Shown here: positions 14,906 to 23,460 of the stretch, in pieces
Position numbering within the stretch: position 1 is the first letter of the stretch
Layout: every line of letters begins with the position of its first letter
From: an uncultured Myxococcales bacterium
Lineage (GTDB): Bacteria; Myxococcota; Myxococcia; Myxococcales; Myxococcaceae
DNA length: 64,000 nt
Direction of reading: 5' to 3'
NCBI GenBank assembly: GCA_937980205.1
Contig: CALJKW010000038.1
Span: 31,298-95,297, forward strand
Translations under genes and position numbers: made by a program
Notes under the pieces: model-generated
Database searches by the model: none
Seen by the model: the letters and a program-made list of their open reading frames with translations, nothing else
Told to the model about the DNA's origin: nothing

Positions 14906-17162
14906 ACGGCGCCCTGAGCGCGGCGATCGCCGCATCGAGCGCGCGGTCATCTCCTCGCGCGAGGTCGTCCACCGTCGGCGCGGCCTCGAGGTCGGGGATG
15001 ATGCCGCGCCCGTGGTAGGTGCCGCCGTCCGTGTGCAGCACCTCGAGCCCGGTGAAGCTGAAGTACAGCGCGCCGGGCAGCAGCAGGTACGTGATGTTGC
15101 CGTTGGTCGCGGCGCTCTGTCGGCCGAGCACCTTCTTCACGCGCCCCGAGTCGACGAGGATGGTGGAGATCGTCTCCGCGGCCGAGACCGTCGTCGGCCC
15201 CACGAGCAGCACCGCGGGCCCGAGGAACGCCGGCGTCTTCGGCTGCACGTACCACTGCGGCGTCTCGAGCAGCTCCGCCGTCTGCGGGCCGGTGAGCACC
15301 GGCGTGCGCCAGCGCGGAGAAGGAAGCGTCCGCCCGGTGAGCCGCGAGAGGCAGTCGAAGCCCTCTTCGCCCGGGTAGCCGCGCATGTCGATGACCATGC
15401 CGGTCGCGCCCTGCGCGTCGGTGATGGCCTGCAGGCACGTCTTCGTGGGCGCGAACAGCGCCTGGCCGGCGAGGTTCAGGTACACCACGTCGGGCGCGCC
15501 GCGGTCCGCCAGCCGGCGCGAGGGCTGCTCGACGAGGGCGTGCGCCTGCTCCAGCTGGTCGAACGCTGCAGGGTTCACCGTCACGGTGCGCACTCCGCCG
15601 TCGGGCGCGCGCAGGCCGAAGTCGGTGGGCCCGAACAGCTCGAGGTACTTCCGCGTCGCGAGATCGAACTTGTAGCCGGGTGACGCAGCCGAGGTGCGCG
15701 GCAGCTCGCGCGCGTACCACTGCGCCGCCGGCGTGCCGGCGATCTCGACGATGGTGTCGCCGCGCTCGACGCCCGGCGCGAGCGACTGCTTCACCACCGG
15801 CTCGCCCCCGACCTGGTCGATGACGACCGGGAAGACGCCCGCCGGGTCGTGCTGCCCGCTGAAGTCTCCGATGAAGTTGTGGCCGTCGTGAATCACCTCG
15901 CCGAGCCGGCCGGCGAGCTCGACCACCGACGCGCGCGTCGGCGTCGTCTGCCCGAGCGTCGAGGTCACCTCGCGCAGGCGGTCGTCGAGCCCGTCGCCCA
16001 CCACCGTCAGGTACGGGTAGAAGCGCTTGAGCACGCCGTGCGCGGTCAGCAGCGCCGCGCGCGCCGAGCCCAACGACAGCCGGGTGCTCAAGCCCGGAGC
16101 GCCCATCTGCAGCGACGCGAGCGCCGCCCGGGCCGCGGTGCCCGCGGCGACCTGAGGCGGCGCGCCGGCGGAGGTCAGGCCCTCGAGCGCGGCGTGCAGC
16201 CCCGCCGCGTCGGCGTCGGCGGGCACCAGGTCCGGCCAGCGCACCCCCCCGCTCGCCAGGTTCGCGGCGCGGTACGACAGCGCGAGCGCGCCGACGGCGA
16301 CCAGCTGCGACTCGGCGGCAGCGGCCGCCACCGGGGCGCCGAACAGCCAGGCCCGGCCCGACAGGCGCAGCGTGCCCGCGAGCTCGGCGCTGGCGGGCGC
16401 GAGCGCGGGCTCGGTGATGACGGCGAGCGGCCGCGCCCGCGAGGCGCGGGCGGCGTACGGCGGGCGCGCCAGCGGCTCGACGGTGTTCGCGTAGATCGAG
16501 GCCGAGCCGGCCTGGCTGGTGTAGCCCTCGTGGCGGCGCACCGAGCGCGTCGCGCGCACGACCGGCTGGTCGACGGCCTCGGCGAGCGCCGCTTCGAGCG
16601 CGGCCTCGAGCCCCGGCGCCTGCGGCAGCCCGCGCAGGTCGAGGGCGATCGCCGCGGCATCGTCGGGCACCACCACCGCGCCGGCGCCGGGGTGAATCAC
16701 CGCGACCGCCCCGAGACGCTCGACCCGCGCGGCCGGCAGCGGAGCGTCTTCGGCTCGCAGCACGCACACGCCGCCCAGCGTGCTCGCGTACGCGATGAGC
16801 GCAGCGTCGTCGAACGCGCCGACGTCGAGCGCCTCGGCGAGCGCGTTGTCGGCGACGGTGAAGCTCGAGCCGGGGCCGAAGTGCCGCACCGACGCGTGCG
16901 CGGTGGAGAACGCGAGCACGCGGTCGGCGGCCGATGAGGGCCCGGCCCGCACCCGCGCACAGTCGGGCTCGGGCTCGAGCGGTGGCATCGGAGTGCCGGC
17001 GTCGTGGCCGGCATCGGGCAGCGGCTCATGGCCGGCGTCGTCGCGCGCCACCGGCACGCAGACGCCTGCATCCTCGGTGAGGCCGACGCCGCACGGTGCG
17101 CTGCCTGCGCCGCACGCGGCGGCGACCATCAGAAAACCGACCCTCATCGTCCTGTCCATCAT
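14904..17162 (-). CDS. S41-family peptidase lipoprotein
   Basis: A 752-residue protein. I start at the first of two adjacent ATGs (17162), giving MMDRTMRVGFLMVAAACGAG with lipobox AAAC; 17147 is an alternative. After a short Asp-Ala-Gly linker comes a helical and beta N-terminal region, then a C-terminal-processing-protease (S41) domain in the last 300 residues: TPTRASVVELAGRLGEVIHDGHNFIG, a PDZ-like ERGDTIVEIAGTPAAQW, MVIDMRGYPGEEGFDCLSRL, and the active-site segment TTVSAAETIS with candidate nucleophile S660. It would cut proteins in the periplasm or at the surface. It diverges from the sigma-kinase operon at 17238. Confidence 0.85.
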   Translation of the reverse strand: MMDRTMRVGFLMVAAACGAGSAPCGVGLTEDAGVCVPVARDDAGHEPLPDAGHDAGTPMPPLEPEPDCARVRAGPSSAADRVLAFSTAHASVRHFGPGSSFTVADNALAEALDVGAFDDAALIAYASTLGGVCVLRAEDAPLPAARVERLGAVAVIHPGAGAVVVPDDAAAIALDLRGLPQAPGLEAALEAALAEAVDQPVVRATRSVRRHEGYTSQAGSASIYANTVEPLARPPYAARASRARPLAVITEPALAPASAELAGTLRLSGRAWLFGAPVAAAAAESQLVAVGALALSYRAANLASGGVRWPDLVPADADAAGLHAALEGLTSAGAPPQVAAGTAARAALASLQMGAPGLSTRLSLGSARAALLTAHGVLKRFYPYLTVVGDGLDDRLREVTSTLGQTTPTRASVVELAGRLGEVIHDGHNFIGDFSGQHDPAGVFPVVIDQVGGEPVVKQSLAPGVERGDTIVEIAGTPAAQWYARELPRTSAASPGYKFDLATRKYLELFGPTDFGLRAPDGGVRTVTVNPAAFDQLEQAHALVEQPSRRLADRGAPDVVYLNLAGQALFAPTKTCLQAITDAQGATGMVIDMRGYPGEEGFDCLSRLTGRTLPSPRWRTPVLTGPQTAELLETPQWYVQPKTPAFLGPAVLLVGPTTVSAAETISTILVDSGRVKKVLGRQSAATNGNITYLLLPGALYFSFTGLEVLHTDGGTYHGRGIIPDLEAAPTVDDLARGDDRALDAAIAALRAP

Positions 17163-17237
17163 CGTGAAGCTCCACCCTGCGCTCGGCCGTTTGCGCGCCT
17201 GCGTTTTGCACTGGGTGGACACCTCGACCGCGTGCTT

Positions 17238-17804
17238 GTGACAGGAAAAATTTCGCCGCCTGAAACGGGCACTTCGCGGCCGCCGCTCGCGGTGGCCCTC
17301 GAAAGTCTGGGGCCGGAGATCCTCGGGTTTCTGGTGGTGATGCTGCGCGACCCCGTCGCCGGCCGCGACGTCTACGCGCAGTTCTGCGAGGACTTCTGGA
17401 AGGGCTACGGCTCGTTCCGCGGCGAGAGCTCGGTGCGAACCTGGGCCTACGTGCTCGCGCGCAACGCCGCGCTGCGCTGGGCGCGCTCGCAGCCCAGGCA
17501 CGCCGCGGTGCGGCTGTCGCAGACGCCCGAGCCCGCGCAGCCGCAGAAGAGCCTCGGCGCGCCGTACCTGCGCACCACCGTGCAGGCGCGGCTCGATGCC
17601 CTGCGCGCCGGCCTCGACCCCGACGACCAGGCGCTGCTCACCCTGCGCGTCGATCGCGACCTGCCGTGGAGCGACGTCGCCCGCGTCTTCCTCGAGGACG
17701 AGGCGCCCGACGAGGCCACCCTCGCCCGCAAGGCCGCCTCGCTGCGCAAGCGCTTCGAGCGGCTCAAAGACGAGCTGCGCGCGGCCCTCGCGGAGTCGCT
17801 GTGA
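17238..17804 (+). CDS. ECF-type RNA polymerase sigma factor
   Basis: A 188-residue product if started at the GTG at 17238; GTGs at 17232 and 17292 are alternatives. Region 2 is DVYAQFCEDFWKGYGSFRGESSVRTWAYVLARNAALRWAR. Region 4 is DPDDQALLTLRVDRDLPWSDVARVFL and KAASLRKRFERLKDELRA. The gene ends by sharing an A with the next start (TGATG), so sigma factor and kinase are translationally coupled. Family knowledge (ECF groups genetically linked to Hanks-type kinases) predicts activation by phosphorylation instead of by a classical anti-sigma factor. The first bases contain a TGACAGG element resembling those near the 39202 sigma gene, which favours a downstream start if it is a promoter. Confidence 0.82.
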   Translation: MTGKISPPETGTSRPPLAVALESLGPEILGFLVVMLRDPVAGRDVYAQFCEDFWKGYGSFRGESSVRTWAYVLARNAALRWARSQPRHAAVRLSQTPEPAQPQKSLGAPYLRTTVQARLDALRAGLDPDDQALLTLRVDRDLPWSDVARVFLEDEAPDEATLARKAASLRKRFERLKDELRAALAESL

Positions 17805-20371
17805 TGAACGGCGCGGGCGAGCCGCGGCTCGACGACCTGCTGGCGCAGCTCGCGAGCGCTCCGCCCATCACGCCTTCGCCCGTGCCGTTCGTCGGGTCGG
17901 GGCGCAAGCTCGGCCACTACCGCATCCTCGAGCGGCTCGGCGCGGGCGGCACCGGCGTCGTCTACCGCGCCGTCGACGAGCGGCTGCAGCGCCACGTCGC
18001 GCTGAAGTTCCTTCACGCCGGAACGTCCGACGGTGGCGCTGCCATGCTCGCCGAGGCGCGGCACCTCGCGTCGCTGCAGCACCCCGCCATCGCCACGCTG
18101 TTCGACGTCGGCGAGGTCGACGGCACCACCTGGCTGGCGATGGAGCTCGTCGAGGGCGCCACCCTGCGCGAGCAGCTCTCTTCGCCGCTGGTGGCGCCCG
18201 CCGCGCTGCAGCTGCTCGTCGAGATCGCCGACGCGCTCGCTCACCTGCACCGCGCGGGGTTCGTGCACCGCGACGTGAAGCCCGAGAACATCGCCGTGTC
18301 GCGAGGGCACGCGAAGCTGCTCGACTTCGGCACGGCGCGGCGCGGCGCCGCAGCAGCAGACGAGCCGTACCAGCCCGTGGGCACCGAGGGCTACATCGCG
18401 CCGGAGCCCGAGGCGACGCCGCGCGCCGACGTCTACGCGTTCGGCGTGATGGTGCTCGAGGTCGTGGCCCGGCTGCCCTCATCTTCCCTGCGCGCGCGGC
18501 TCGGGGCGCTCGGGCGCGCGTGCTCTGCGGTCGACCCGCGCGAACGCCCCGCCGACGGCGCGCAGCTGTGCACCGCCCTGCGCGCGCTGGAGCGCGGGCC
18601 CTCGCGGCTGGTGCCTGCGGTCGTGGCGGCGCTGGGGGCCGTCGCGCTCGGCGCCGCCGCCCTGGCGTGGGCGCGGGGCAACGCGCCGGCCGGCGTCGAG
18701 CTCGACGCGGTCAGGCTCACCGCCGGCTCGAACGAGCGGCTCATTCTCGACGCAGTCGTCTCTGCCGACGGCCGCACCGTCGCCGCGCTCGACGGCGCCT
18801 CGGTCGCGCTGCACCCGGCGGGTCCGCGAGGTGCCGCCACGGAGCTCGGGCTTGGGGGCCTCACCGCGCTGAGCTTGAGCTGGCTCAGCGCGACCGAGCT
18901 CGTGCTCGCGGCGGCCGACCCCGAGCGGGCCGGCATCTGGACGCTGTCGACGCGCGGCGCGCTCGAGCGGCTGCGAAGCGAGCCCGCGCAGGTCGTGCGC
19001 GTCTCGCCCGACGGCCGCCGGCTCGCGTGGGTCGAAGGCCGGCGGCTGAAGGTCGCTGACGCGGCGCCCGGCAGCGCGCCGCTCGAGGTCGCCACCGTCG
19101 AGGGGCAGCACGTGCTCGCGCTCGCCTGGTCGCCCGGCTCAGAGCGCCTCGCGTTCATCGAGCACACCGCGACCCTCGACCGCACCCGGCTGATGACGGT
19201 GCCCGTGCGCGGCGGCCCGATGACGACGCTGCTCGCCGACCCCCGGCTCATCCTCGAGTCCGGCGGGGTGGGCATGACGTGGCGCCCCAGCGGAGACGTC
19301 GTCTACGCGCTCTCGCAGTCGACCGCCGGGCAGACCCGCGCCGAGCTGTGGGCGCTGCCGGTCGACGCGACGAGCGGCGCCGCGAGCGGCCCCGCGGTGC
19401 GGCTGCACACGTTCTCGAGCGGCGCGCCGACCCAGCTGTCGGTGAGCCGCGACGGCGAGCTCGCCTACGTGCACCAGGACACGCAGGTCGACGTCTGGCT
19501 CGGCCGGTGGGACGCGGCGGCGCTGCGCTGGGTCGACCCGGCTCCGCTCAAGCGCACCGGCTACCAGGAGCGGCCGTCGAGCTGGTCCTCCGGCGGCGAG
19601 CGGCTCTGGTACACGTCCGACGAGGGCGGGCGCGTGCACGCGGCGGTGGCCGCGCCCGGCTCGCCTCCGCACCCAAGCTCGGCCTTCGCCTTCGAGGAGT
19701 CGTGGCCCTTCGAGCACGCCGGTGCCCGCTTCACCTGGCGCTGGAGCGAAGGGGCCGCGAGCGCCGAGCTGGTGCGCCGCGATGCGACCGCGCCCGATGG
19801 CCGAGCGCTCTTCAGCGTGCCGCTGCGGCAGACCGGGCGCGGCAACCAGCTGCCGCCGACGCACGCCCGCGTCCGCTGCGCCAGCCGGGCCGACCGCTGC
19901 ATCGCCGCGGAGGACGACCGCGGCACGCTCACGCTTCGCACCTTCGACGCCGCGTCCGGCGCGCTGGGCGAGCCGCCCGTGCTGCAGCTGACCGCGCCGA
20001 GCGCCTACGCGCACGGGTGGGACGTGAGCCCCGACGGCGAGCAGGTGGCGACGCCCGAGGAGCGCAACCGCTTGAGCCTCGTCACCCTGGCCACCGGTGA
20101 GCGGCGCACCCTCGAAGCGCCTGCCGGCTGCCTCGCGCAGCAGGTCGCGTTCGCCGCCGACGGCCGCGGCCTGTTCCTCACCGCGGTCTGTGACGACGCG
20201 CCGATGTACCGCGTGGTGCACCTCGCGCTCGACGGCAGCTCGACGCTCGTCTTCCAGTCCGAGTCCGCGTGGCTCGCTCACCCGCTGCCGTCACCCGACG
20301 GCTCGCGCTTCGCGCTGGCGGTCAAGCCGCACCTGACCGACGTGTGGCTGCTGGCGCCGCGCGTGAAGTGA
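17804..20371 (+). CDS. Membrane serine/threonine kinase with periplasmic beta-propeller
   Basis: An 855-residue protein. Kinase domain: residues 38-260 with glycine loop GAGGTGVVY, K68, HRDVKPEN at 155-162, DFG at 174-176, and GYIAPEPEATPRADVYAFGV. The C-lobe is short, with little between the APE segment and the membrane. One membrane helix covers about 270-290. Residues 300-855 form a TolB/WD40-like propeller (PD40-type strands such as VRVSPDGRRLAWVEGRRL, QLSVSRDGELAYVHQDTQ, VSPDGEQVATPEERNR, PSPDGSRFALAVKPH). Such kinases read an extracytoplasmic signal through the propeller. It is translationally coupled to the ECF sigma gene, its likely substrate. Confidence 0.9.
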   Translation: MNGAGEPRLDDLLAQLASAPPITPSPVPFVGSGRKLGHYRILERLGAGGTGVVYRAVDERLQRHVALKFLHAGTSDGGAAMLAEARHLASLQHPAIATLFDVGEVDGTTWLAMELVEGATLREQLSSPLVAPAALQLLVEIADALAHLHRAGFVHRDVKPENIAVSRGHAKLLDFGTARRGAAAADEPYQPVGTEGYIAPEPEATPRADVYAFGVMVLEVVARLPSSSLRARLGALGRACSAVDPRERPADGAQLCTALRALERGPSRLVPAVVAALGAVALGAAALAWARGNAPAGVELDAVRLTAGSNERLILDAVVSADGRTVAALDGASVALHPAGPRGAATELGLGGLTALSLSWLSATELVLAAADPERAGIWTLSTRGALERLRSEPAQVVRVSPDGRRLAWVEGRRLKVADAAPGSAPLEVATVEGQHVLALAWSPGSERLAFIEHTATLDRTRLMTVPVRGGPMTTLLADPRLILESGGVGMTWRPSGDVVYALSQSTAGQTRAELWALPVDATSGAASGPAVRLHTFSSGAPTQLSVSRDGELAYVHQDTQVDVWLGRWDAAALRWVDPAPLKRTGYQERPSSWSSGGERLWYTSDEGGRVHAAVAAPGSPPHPSSAFAFEESWPFEHAGARFTWRWSEGAASAELVRRDATAPDGRALFSVPLRQTGRGNQLPPTHARVRCASRADRCIAAEDDRGTLTLRTFDAASGALGEPPVLQLTAPSAYAHGWDVSPDGEQVATPEERNRLSLVTLATGERRTLEAPAGCLAQQVAFAADGRGLFLTAVCDDAPMYRVVHLALDGSSTLVFQSESAWLAHPLPSPDGSRFALAVKPHLTDVWLLAPRVK

Positions 20372-20398
20372 AGCACGCACGTCGTCACGTCATCGGCA

Positions 20399-20420
20399 CC
20401 GACCCGGCCACCCCGGTCGG
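20399..20420 (+). terminator. Possible terminator hairpin after the kinase gene
   Basis: CCGACC (20399-20404) pairs with GGTCGG (20415-20420), with two further G-C pairs inside and a 4-base loop. It lies 28 bases after the kinase stop. No U-run follows. Confidence 0.3.
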
Positions 20421-20461
20421 CCTGCGCTACGGGACCCGCGCCCTTCGCCTGCGGCGCAAGG

Positions 20462-21016
20462 CTACCGCTGCGAGCGGCCTTTGAGGCGGCGCGCGTCGAC
20501 CGCGATGAGCCCGCGCGCCAGCGCCATCGCCACGAAGTCGAACGACATGACGTAGGGGAACTGCTGGGTCCGCCAGAGCGCTGCGAACGTCTCGAGGTCG
20601 CCGAGCACGAAGAGCGCGACGAGCCCGGCCGCGGCGAGCACGAGCGCTGCCCACAGCAGCCGGTGGCCCAGCAGGCGCCCGAGCCGGGAGACCGGCTCTT
20701 CGCGCGGCGCGCCGTAGGGCCGCACCACCAGGTAGGGCAGCAGCACGAACGCGCCCAACGCGAAGCTGCCCGCGATGAACGGCCACTTCCACCACGGCCG
20801 GTCGAAGCGCAGCGCCACCGCCATCGCCACCGGCCACACGCCCATCAAGTTGAACAGCGCGAACAGCGACAGGTTCACGCCGTCGAGCCGCCCGGTCATC
20901 ATCTTCACCACCACCTCGCCGGTGTCGGGAGCCGCCGGCGGCGCCGTGCCGAAGCTCACGGCCAGCAGCCCCAGCCACAGCGCGAGCGCGGCGAGTCGAA
21001 AGGGCAGAGCGTTCAC
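20462..21016 (-). CDS. DUF2834-like integral membrane protein
   Basis: A 184-residue protein from GTG at 21016. Four or five membrane helices are visible: FRLAALALWLGLLAVSFGTA, VNLSLFALFNLMGVWPVAMAVAL, WPFIAGSFALGAFVLLPYLVV, LLWAALVLAAAGLVALFVLG, and the C-terminal FPYVMSFDFVAMALARGLIAVDARRL. The final segment (TQQFPYVMSFDFV) resembles DUF2834, a small membrane family of unknown function often near lipid-metabolism genes. It ends convergently with the propeller kinase gene and is divergent from the hydrolase at 21105. Confidence 0.65.
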   Translation of the reverse strand: MNALPFRLAALALWLGLLAVSFGTAPPAAPDTGEVVVKMMTGRLDGVNLSLFALFNLMGVWPVAMAVALRFDRPWWKWPFIAGSFALGAFVLLPYLVVRPYGAPREEPVSRLGRLLGHRLLWAALVLAAAGLVALFVLGDLETFAALWRTQQFPYVMSFDFVAMALARGLIAVDARRLKGRSQR

Positions 21017-21104
21017 GGGCGCGTGGTTAGCGCATCACGGGCCCGCAGCGGGCGAGCGTCGAGGCAGGTCGCGGCACGGGTTCAACTGCGCTACGCCCGC
21101 GCCC

Positions 21105-21977
21105 ATGACTGTCGAGCGGAGGGTGGCCTTCTTCTCCAGCGGGGTGCGCCTTGCGGGCGTGCTCCGACTTCCCGACGGCGCCGGGCCCTCTCCGGCGGTC
21201 GTGATGTGCGCGGGCATGACGCTGACCCGCGACGTCTGGCTGAGGCCGAACGCCGAGTGGCTGCTCTCGCGCGGCTACGCCACCCTGAGCTTCGACTACC
21301 GCGGCTTCGGTGAGTCAGAGGGAGAGCCCCGGTGCCGGCTCGTTCCGCGCATGCAGGTCGACGACGTGCGCTCGGCGCTGACGTTCCTCGAAGCGGTGCC
21401 CGAGGTCGACGCGCGGCGGCTGGCGCTGTTCGGCGTCTCGCTCGGAGCGTCCATCGCGGTCGCGACCGCGGGGGCCGACGCGCGGGTGCGGGCGACCGTC
21501 GCGGTGGCCGGGCCGATGAACCTCACCCGCGTGTGGCGCGCCTACCCGGGCTTCGAGGGCTTCCACGCCAAGGTGTGGGCGGCGCGGCGAAGTTTCGTCA
21601 CCACCGGTGAGCTCACCACCATCAAGCTCTCGCGTCTGCTGGCGAGCGACCCCGAGACCTGCGCCAAGATTGAGCGCGACGCCCCGCACCACCCGCACTG
21701 GCGGCCGGAGCTCACCTTCGAGTCGCTGGCCGACCTCTTCGAGTTCGTGCCGGAAGCGGTGGTGGCCGACATCTCACCGCGCGCCGTGCTGTTCGTCGCG
21801 CCCGAAAATGACGCGCTCATCGCCGGCGCCGAGCTGCCCAGCGCGCACGCGAAGGCGAAGGAGCCCAAGCGCCTGGTGATGCTCCCGGGGTTGAAGCACC
21901 ACGAGATTTACGGCTCCGGCGCCGGCTTCGCGCCGACCATGGACGCGGCCGGCCGTTTTCTGGCCGAACATCTCTGA
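21105..21977 (+). CDS. Alpha/beta-hydrolase (dienelactone-hydrolase or acyl-peptidase type)
   Basis: A 290-residue cytoplasmic enzyme. The start ATG follows GCTACGCCCGCGCCC with no ribosome-binding site. Fold markers: AVVMCAGMTLTRDVWL (oxyanion loop), YATLSFDYRGFGESEG, nucleophile elbow GVSLGAS with S112, acid D236 in APENDALI, and histidine in LKHHEIYG (H265 or H266). It would hydrolyse an ester, amide or lactone; the substrate is unknown. The lack of a lid domain and the N-terminal RRVAFFSSGVRLAGVLRLP resemble proteins annotated as acetylxylan-esterase-like or prolyl-oligopeptidase-like. It is monocistronic, convergent with the carotenoid oxygenase gene. Confidence 0.85.
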   Translation: MTVERRVAFFSSGVRLAGVLRLPDGAGPSPAVVMCAGMTLTRDVWLRPNAEWLLSRGYATLSFDYRGFGESEGEPRCRLVPRMQVDDVRSALTFLEAVPEVDARRLALFGVSLGASIAVATAGADARVRATVAVAGPMNLTRVWRAYPGFEGFHAKVWAARRSFVTTGELTTIKLSRLLASDPETCAKIERDAPHHPHWRPELTFESLADLFEFVPEAVVADISPRAVLFVAPENDALIAGAELPSAHAKAKEPKRLVMLPGLKHHEIYGSGAGFAPTMDAAGRFLAEHL

Positions 21978-22012
21978 CGCCGTTTCGCTCCTTTGCCATC
22001 GCGTCGCCTGGC

Positions 22013-23380
22013 TCACACGCCACGCACCCAGGTGGAGTGGAAGCCGATGGGGATGCGCCGGGGCAGCCTGGCGCGGGCCACGGTGTCGAGCGTCCGCGCC
22101 TCCACCACCCAGAGCTCGCTGGCGTTCTGCTCGGCGCTGCTGATGACCGTCACGATGTAGCCGTCGTCCTCTCCGCGGGCGTCGACGCGCGGTGCGAACG
22201 ACGGCTCGCCGGCGAACCAGCCCTTCGGTGCCTCGATGGTGCGGTGCGTGCCCTTCGCGAGGTCGTACTTCACCAGCGCGTCGAACATCATCGCGGCGCG
22301 GGGCGCGATGCGGCCGTGGTAGCTGAACTGCACGCGCTGCCCCTGAAGGGCTTCGTTGGTGCGGGGGAACTCGGTGGGCGTGTCGTCGATCGTCTCTTCC
22401 TTCACCGCGCCGGACTCGAGGTTCATCGTCCACCGGCGCAGCTTCGGGACGAGCGCGATGGTGTCGAGCATCGGCGTCGTCTCGTCACGCTTTTCGGGAA
22501 TCGGGTCGTCGATGGCGCAAGCCACGAGGACGACGTTGGCGCCGTCTTCGTAGGCGTTGACCGTGTGGTACGCGTAGCACGGCGCGATGGTGAACCACTT
22601 CACGTCGCCGCCCTTGCCGTGGCGGGGGATGACGCCCAGCCGCGCTGGCGCCGAGCGGTCGAACCCGATGCGCCGCTTCCCCGCCGCGAGCGCCGCCGTG
22701 TCCCATCCGAGCGGGAGGTCCAGCAGCACCGTGAAGCGCGGGGTGATTGCGATGTCGTGGGGGATGCGCGGCCCCGCCACGTCGATGGTCTCGCACGAGG
22801 TGAGCTCGCCGCTCTTCGACACCACGCCGTACCGGTAGAACGGCGGCTTGAACATCGAGAAGTCGAAGAACATCAACTCGCCCGTCGCCGCGTCGACCTT
22901 GGCGTGCGCAGCCATGCCTCGCGGGAGCTTGCCGTGGAAGCGCTCGGGGCCGATGGTGTCGAGCGAGGGAAGCGACAGCGCGTACGGCGTGCCCGACAGC
23001 CACCACAGCGCCAGGAGCTTGCCGTTGTGCCAGACCAGGTCGGTGTTGGCGGTGTCCTTGAGCGGCGCGGGCGCGCCGGGGCGGGGCTTCTCGAGGATGC
23101 CGGTGTACAGCGCCTTGTCGGCCGCGACCTCTGCGCGCAGCCCCTCGGTTTGAATCCACCGGGCGCGGTACGTCGCGGCGCCGTCACGCGCCTGCACCGC
23201 GTGCACCATGCCGTCGCCGTCGAACCAGTGGTACCTGCCCAGCGGCTCGAAGCGCGGGTTGGGGCTGTTGCGGGCAAAGGTGCCGACCAGGTCTTTCGGA
23301 AGCTCGCCCACCAGTGGCGCGGCGTCGGCCTCCGAAGAGACGGGGGCGTGCTCGCGCTGCAGGTACGGGTAGTCGCTCAT
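22013..23380 (-). CDS. Carotenoid oxygenase family protein
   Basis: A 455-residue enzyme of the RPE65/carotenoid-cleavage fold. Early family motif: LVGTFARNSPNPRFEPLGRYHWFDGDGMVH. The four iron-ligand histidines are visible at H159 (MAAHAKVD), H208 (IPHDIAI), H272 (YHTVNAYED) and H448 (GFHSTWVRGV). Length and N-terminus are complete for the family. Members split carotenoids, apocarotenoids or stilbenes with O2. Myxobacteria make carotenoids under light-induced singlet oxygen, and a ChrR-like anti-sigma gene lies 2.5 kb away; a functional link is only inference. Confidence 0.92.
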   Translation of the reverse strand: MSDYPYLQREHAPVSSEADAAPLVGELPKDLVGTFARNSPNPRFEPLGRYHWFDGDGMVHAVQARDGAATYRARWIQTEGLRAEVAADKALYTGILEKPRPGAPAPLKDTANTDLVWHNGKLLALWWLSGTPYALSLPSLDTIGPERFHGKLPRGMAAHAKVDAATGELMFFDFSMFKPPFYRYGVVSKSGELTSCETIDVAGPRIPHDIAITPRFTVLLDLPLGWDTAALAAGKRRIGFDRSAPARLGVIPRHGKGGDVKWFTIAPCYAYHTVNAYEDGANVVLVACAIDDPIPEKRDETTPMLDTIALVPKLRRWTMNLESGAVKEETIDDTPTEFPRTNEALQGQRVQFSYHGRIAPRAAMMFDALVKYDLAKGTHRTIEAPKGWFAGEPSFAPRVDARGEDDGYIVTVISSAEQNASELWVVEARTLDTVARARLPRRIPIGFHSTWVRGV

Positions 23381-23460
23381 GGCGCGAGAGCTTCGCGGCG
23401 CCTCCCCAAGCGCGTCAATCGACGTCCACGGCGCGGTCCCCGAGCGTGTAGGGTGCCCGC

